Part shown: positions 5,932-6,076 of the stretch, one piece after another
How positions within the stretch are numbered: position 1 is the stretch's first letter
Layout: each line of letters starts with the position of its first letter
From: Nitrospira sp.
GTDB lineage: Bacteria; UBA9089; CG2-30-40-21; SBAY01
Direction of reading: 5' to 3'
Length of the DNA stretch: 6,076 bases
Assembly: GCA_005239945.1 (NCBI GenBank)
Contig: SBAY01000160.1
Location: forward strand, 1 to 6,076
Translations under genes and position numbers: made by a program
The notes under the pieces: model-generated
What the model was told of the DNA's origin: nothing
The model's database searches: none
The model's input: only the letters and a program-made list of their open reading frames with translations

Positions 5932-6066
5932 TGCATCGTGTATTGAATGGCACTGACTTAAGGAAAAACTAAATAAGAGATTTCCCGAAAAGGGAAACTA
6001 CCCGAGTATAATATCGACAAAAGAAGGAAAAACTTAAGGCAACAAGAAAAAAGGTATTATCCTTTT
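5932..6066. other. Downstream intergenic DNA with small hairpin and direct repeat
   Basis: No gene is seen. A six-base stem TTTCCC (5981-5986) pairs with GGGAAA (5992-5997) around a five-base A-rich loop, but no T-run follows, so it is at most a weak terminator. An 11-bp direct repeat 'aaggaaaaact' lies at 5960-5970 and 6024-6034, and 'acttaagg' also occurs twice (5956-5963, 6032-6039). Confidence 0.45.
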
Positions 6067-6076
6067 AACCACAAAG
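6067..6076. repeat. Probable edge of a second 'CCACAAAG' repeat copy
   Basis: The last ten bases, 'aaccacaaag', match the outer edge wording of the inverted repeat at 668-745 (gccacaaaa) and of the dispersed repeat type it resembles. Only ten bases are visible before the window ends, so this is a hint only. Confidence 0.3.

Overview
The window comes from an AT-rich bacterial chromosome that I cannot place taxonomically. It uses the standard genetic code: all tryptophans read as TGG. A DapF gene indicates lysine/meso-diaminopimelate synthesis. Loose gene spacing, a group II intron relic, a 'CCACAAAG...'-type dispersed repeat and a large secreted Ig/DUF11 protein resemble genomes of uncultivated bacterial phyla rich in repeats and adhesin-like proteins. 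That assignment is inference only.

Layout. Positions 1-666 hold no confident gene. They contain a strong 23-bp-arm inverted repeat (37-84), a possible promoter (308-336) and a short protein-like open frame (393-587) that looks like a gene relic. Positions 668-745 form an imperfect 34-bp inverted repeat of the 'gccacaaaa...ttttgtggc' type; the window's last ten bases (6067-6076) look like the first edge of another copy. A near-ideal extended -10 promoter (778-806) follows and ends so close to the dapF ATG at 817 that dapF appears to be transcribed leaderless. dapF (817-1617) is intact, with both catalytic cysteines.

Positions 1618-1950 carry no ordinary gene but a structured RNA that I read as the 5' end (domain I part) of a group II intron. 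It starts with GTGTG at 1654, directly behind a strong Shine-Dalgarno and ATG, and has lost its reverse transcriptase and catalytic 3' domains. Immediately after it comes a very large secreted-protein gene (1951-5931). Its parts are a signal peptide, a PHB-depolymerase/feruloyl-esterase-like alpha/beta hydrolase with complete Ser-Asp-His triad, an Ig-like domain, an Asp-box (BNR/sortilin-like) beta-propeller array of about 13 motifs, a second Ig-like domain and a terminal DUF11 domain. One in-frame TGA at 4921-4923 splits this frame into a 990-codon part and a downstream part whose first usable start is the GTG at 5023. The reading frame and domain pattern run straight across the TGA.

The two real loci (dapF and the giant exoprotein) show no functional link. 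Intron relic, inverted repeats and the nonsense codon together suggest an accessory, partly decaying neighbourhood next to a conserved housekeeping gene. The points most worth following are the single in-frame TGA, the intron relic inserted at a start codon, the leaderless dapF promoter and the esterase-propeller-DUF11 architecture.
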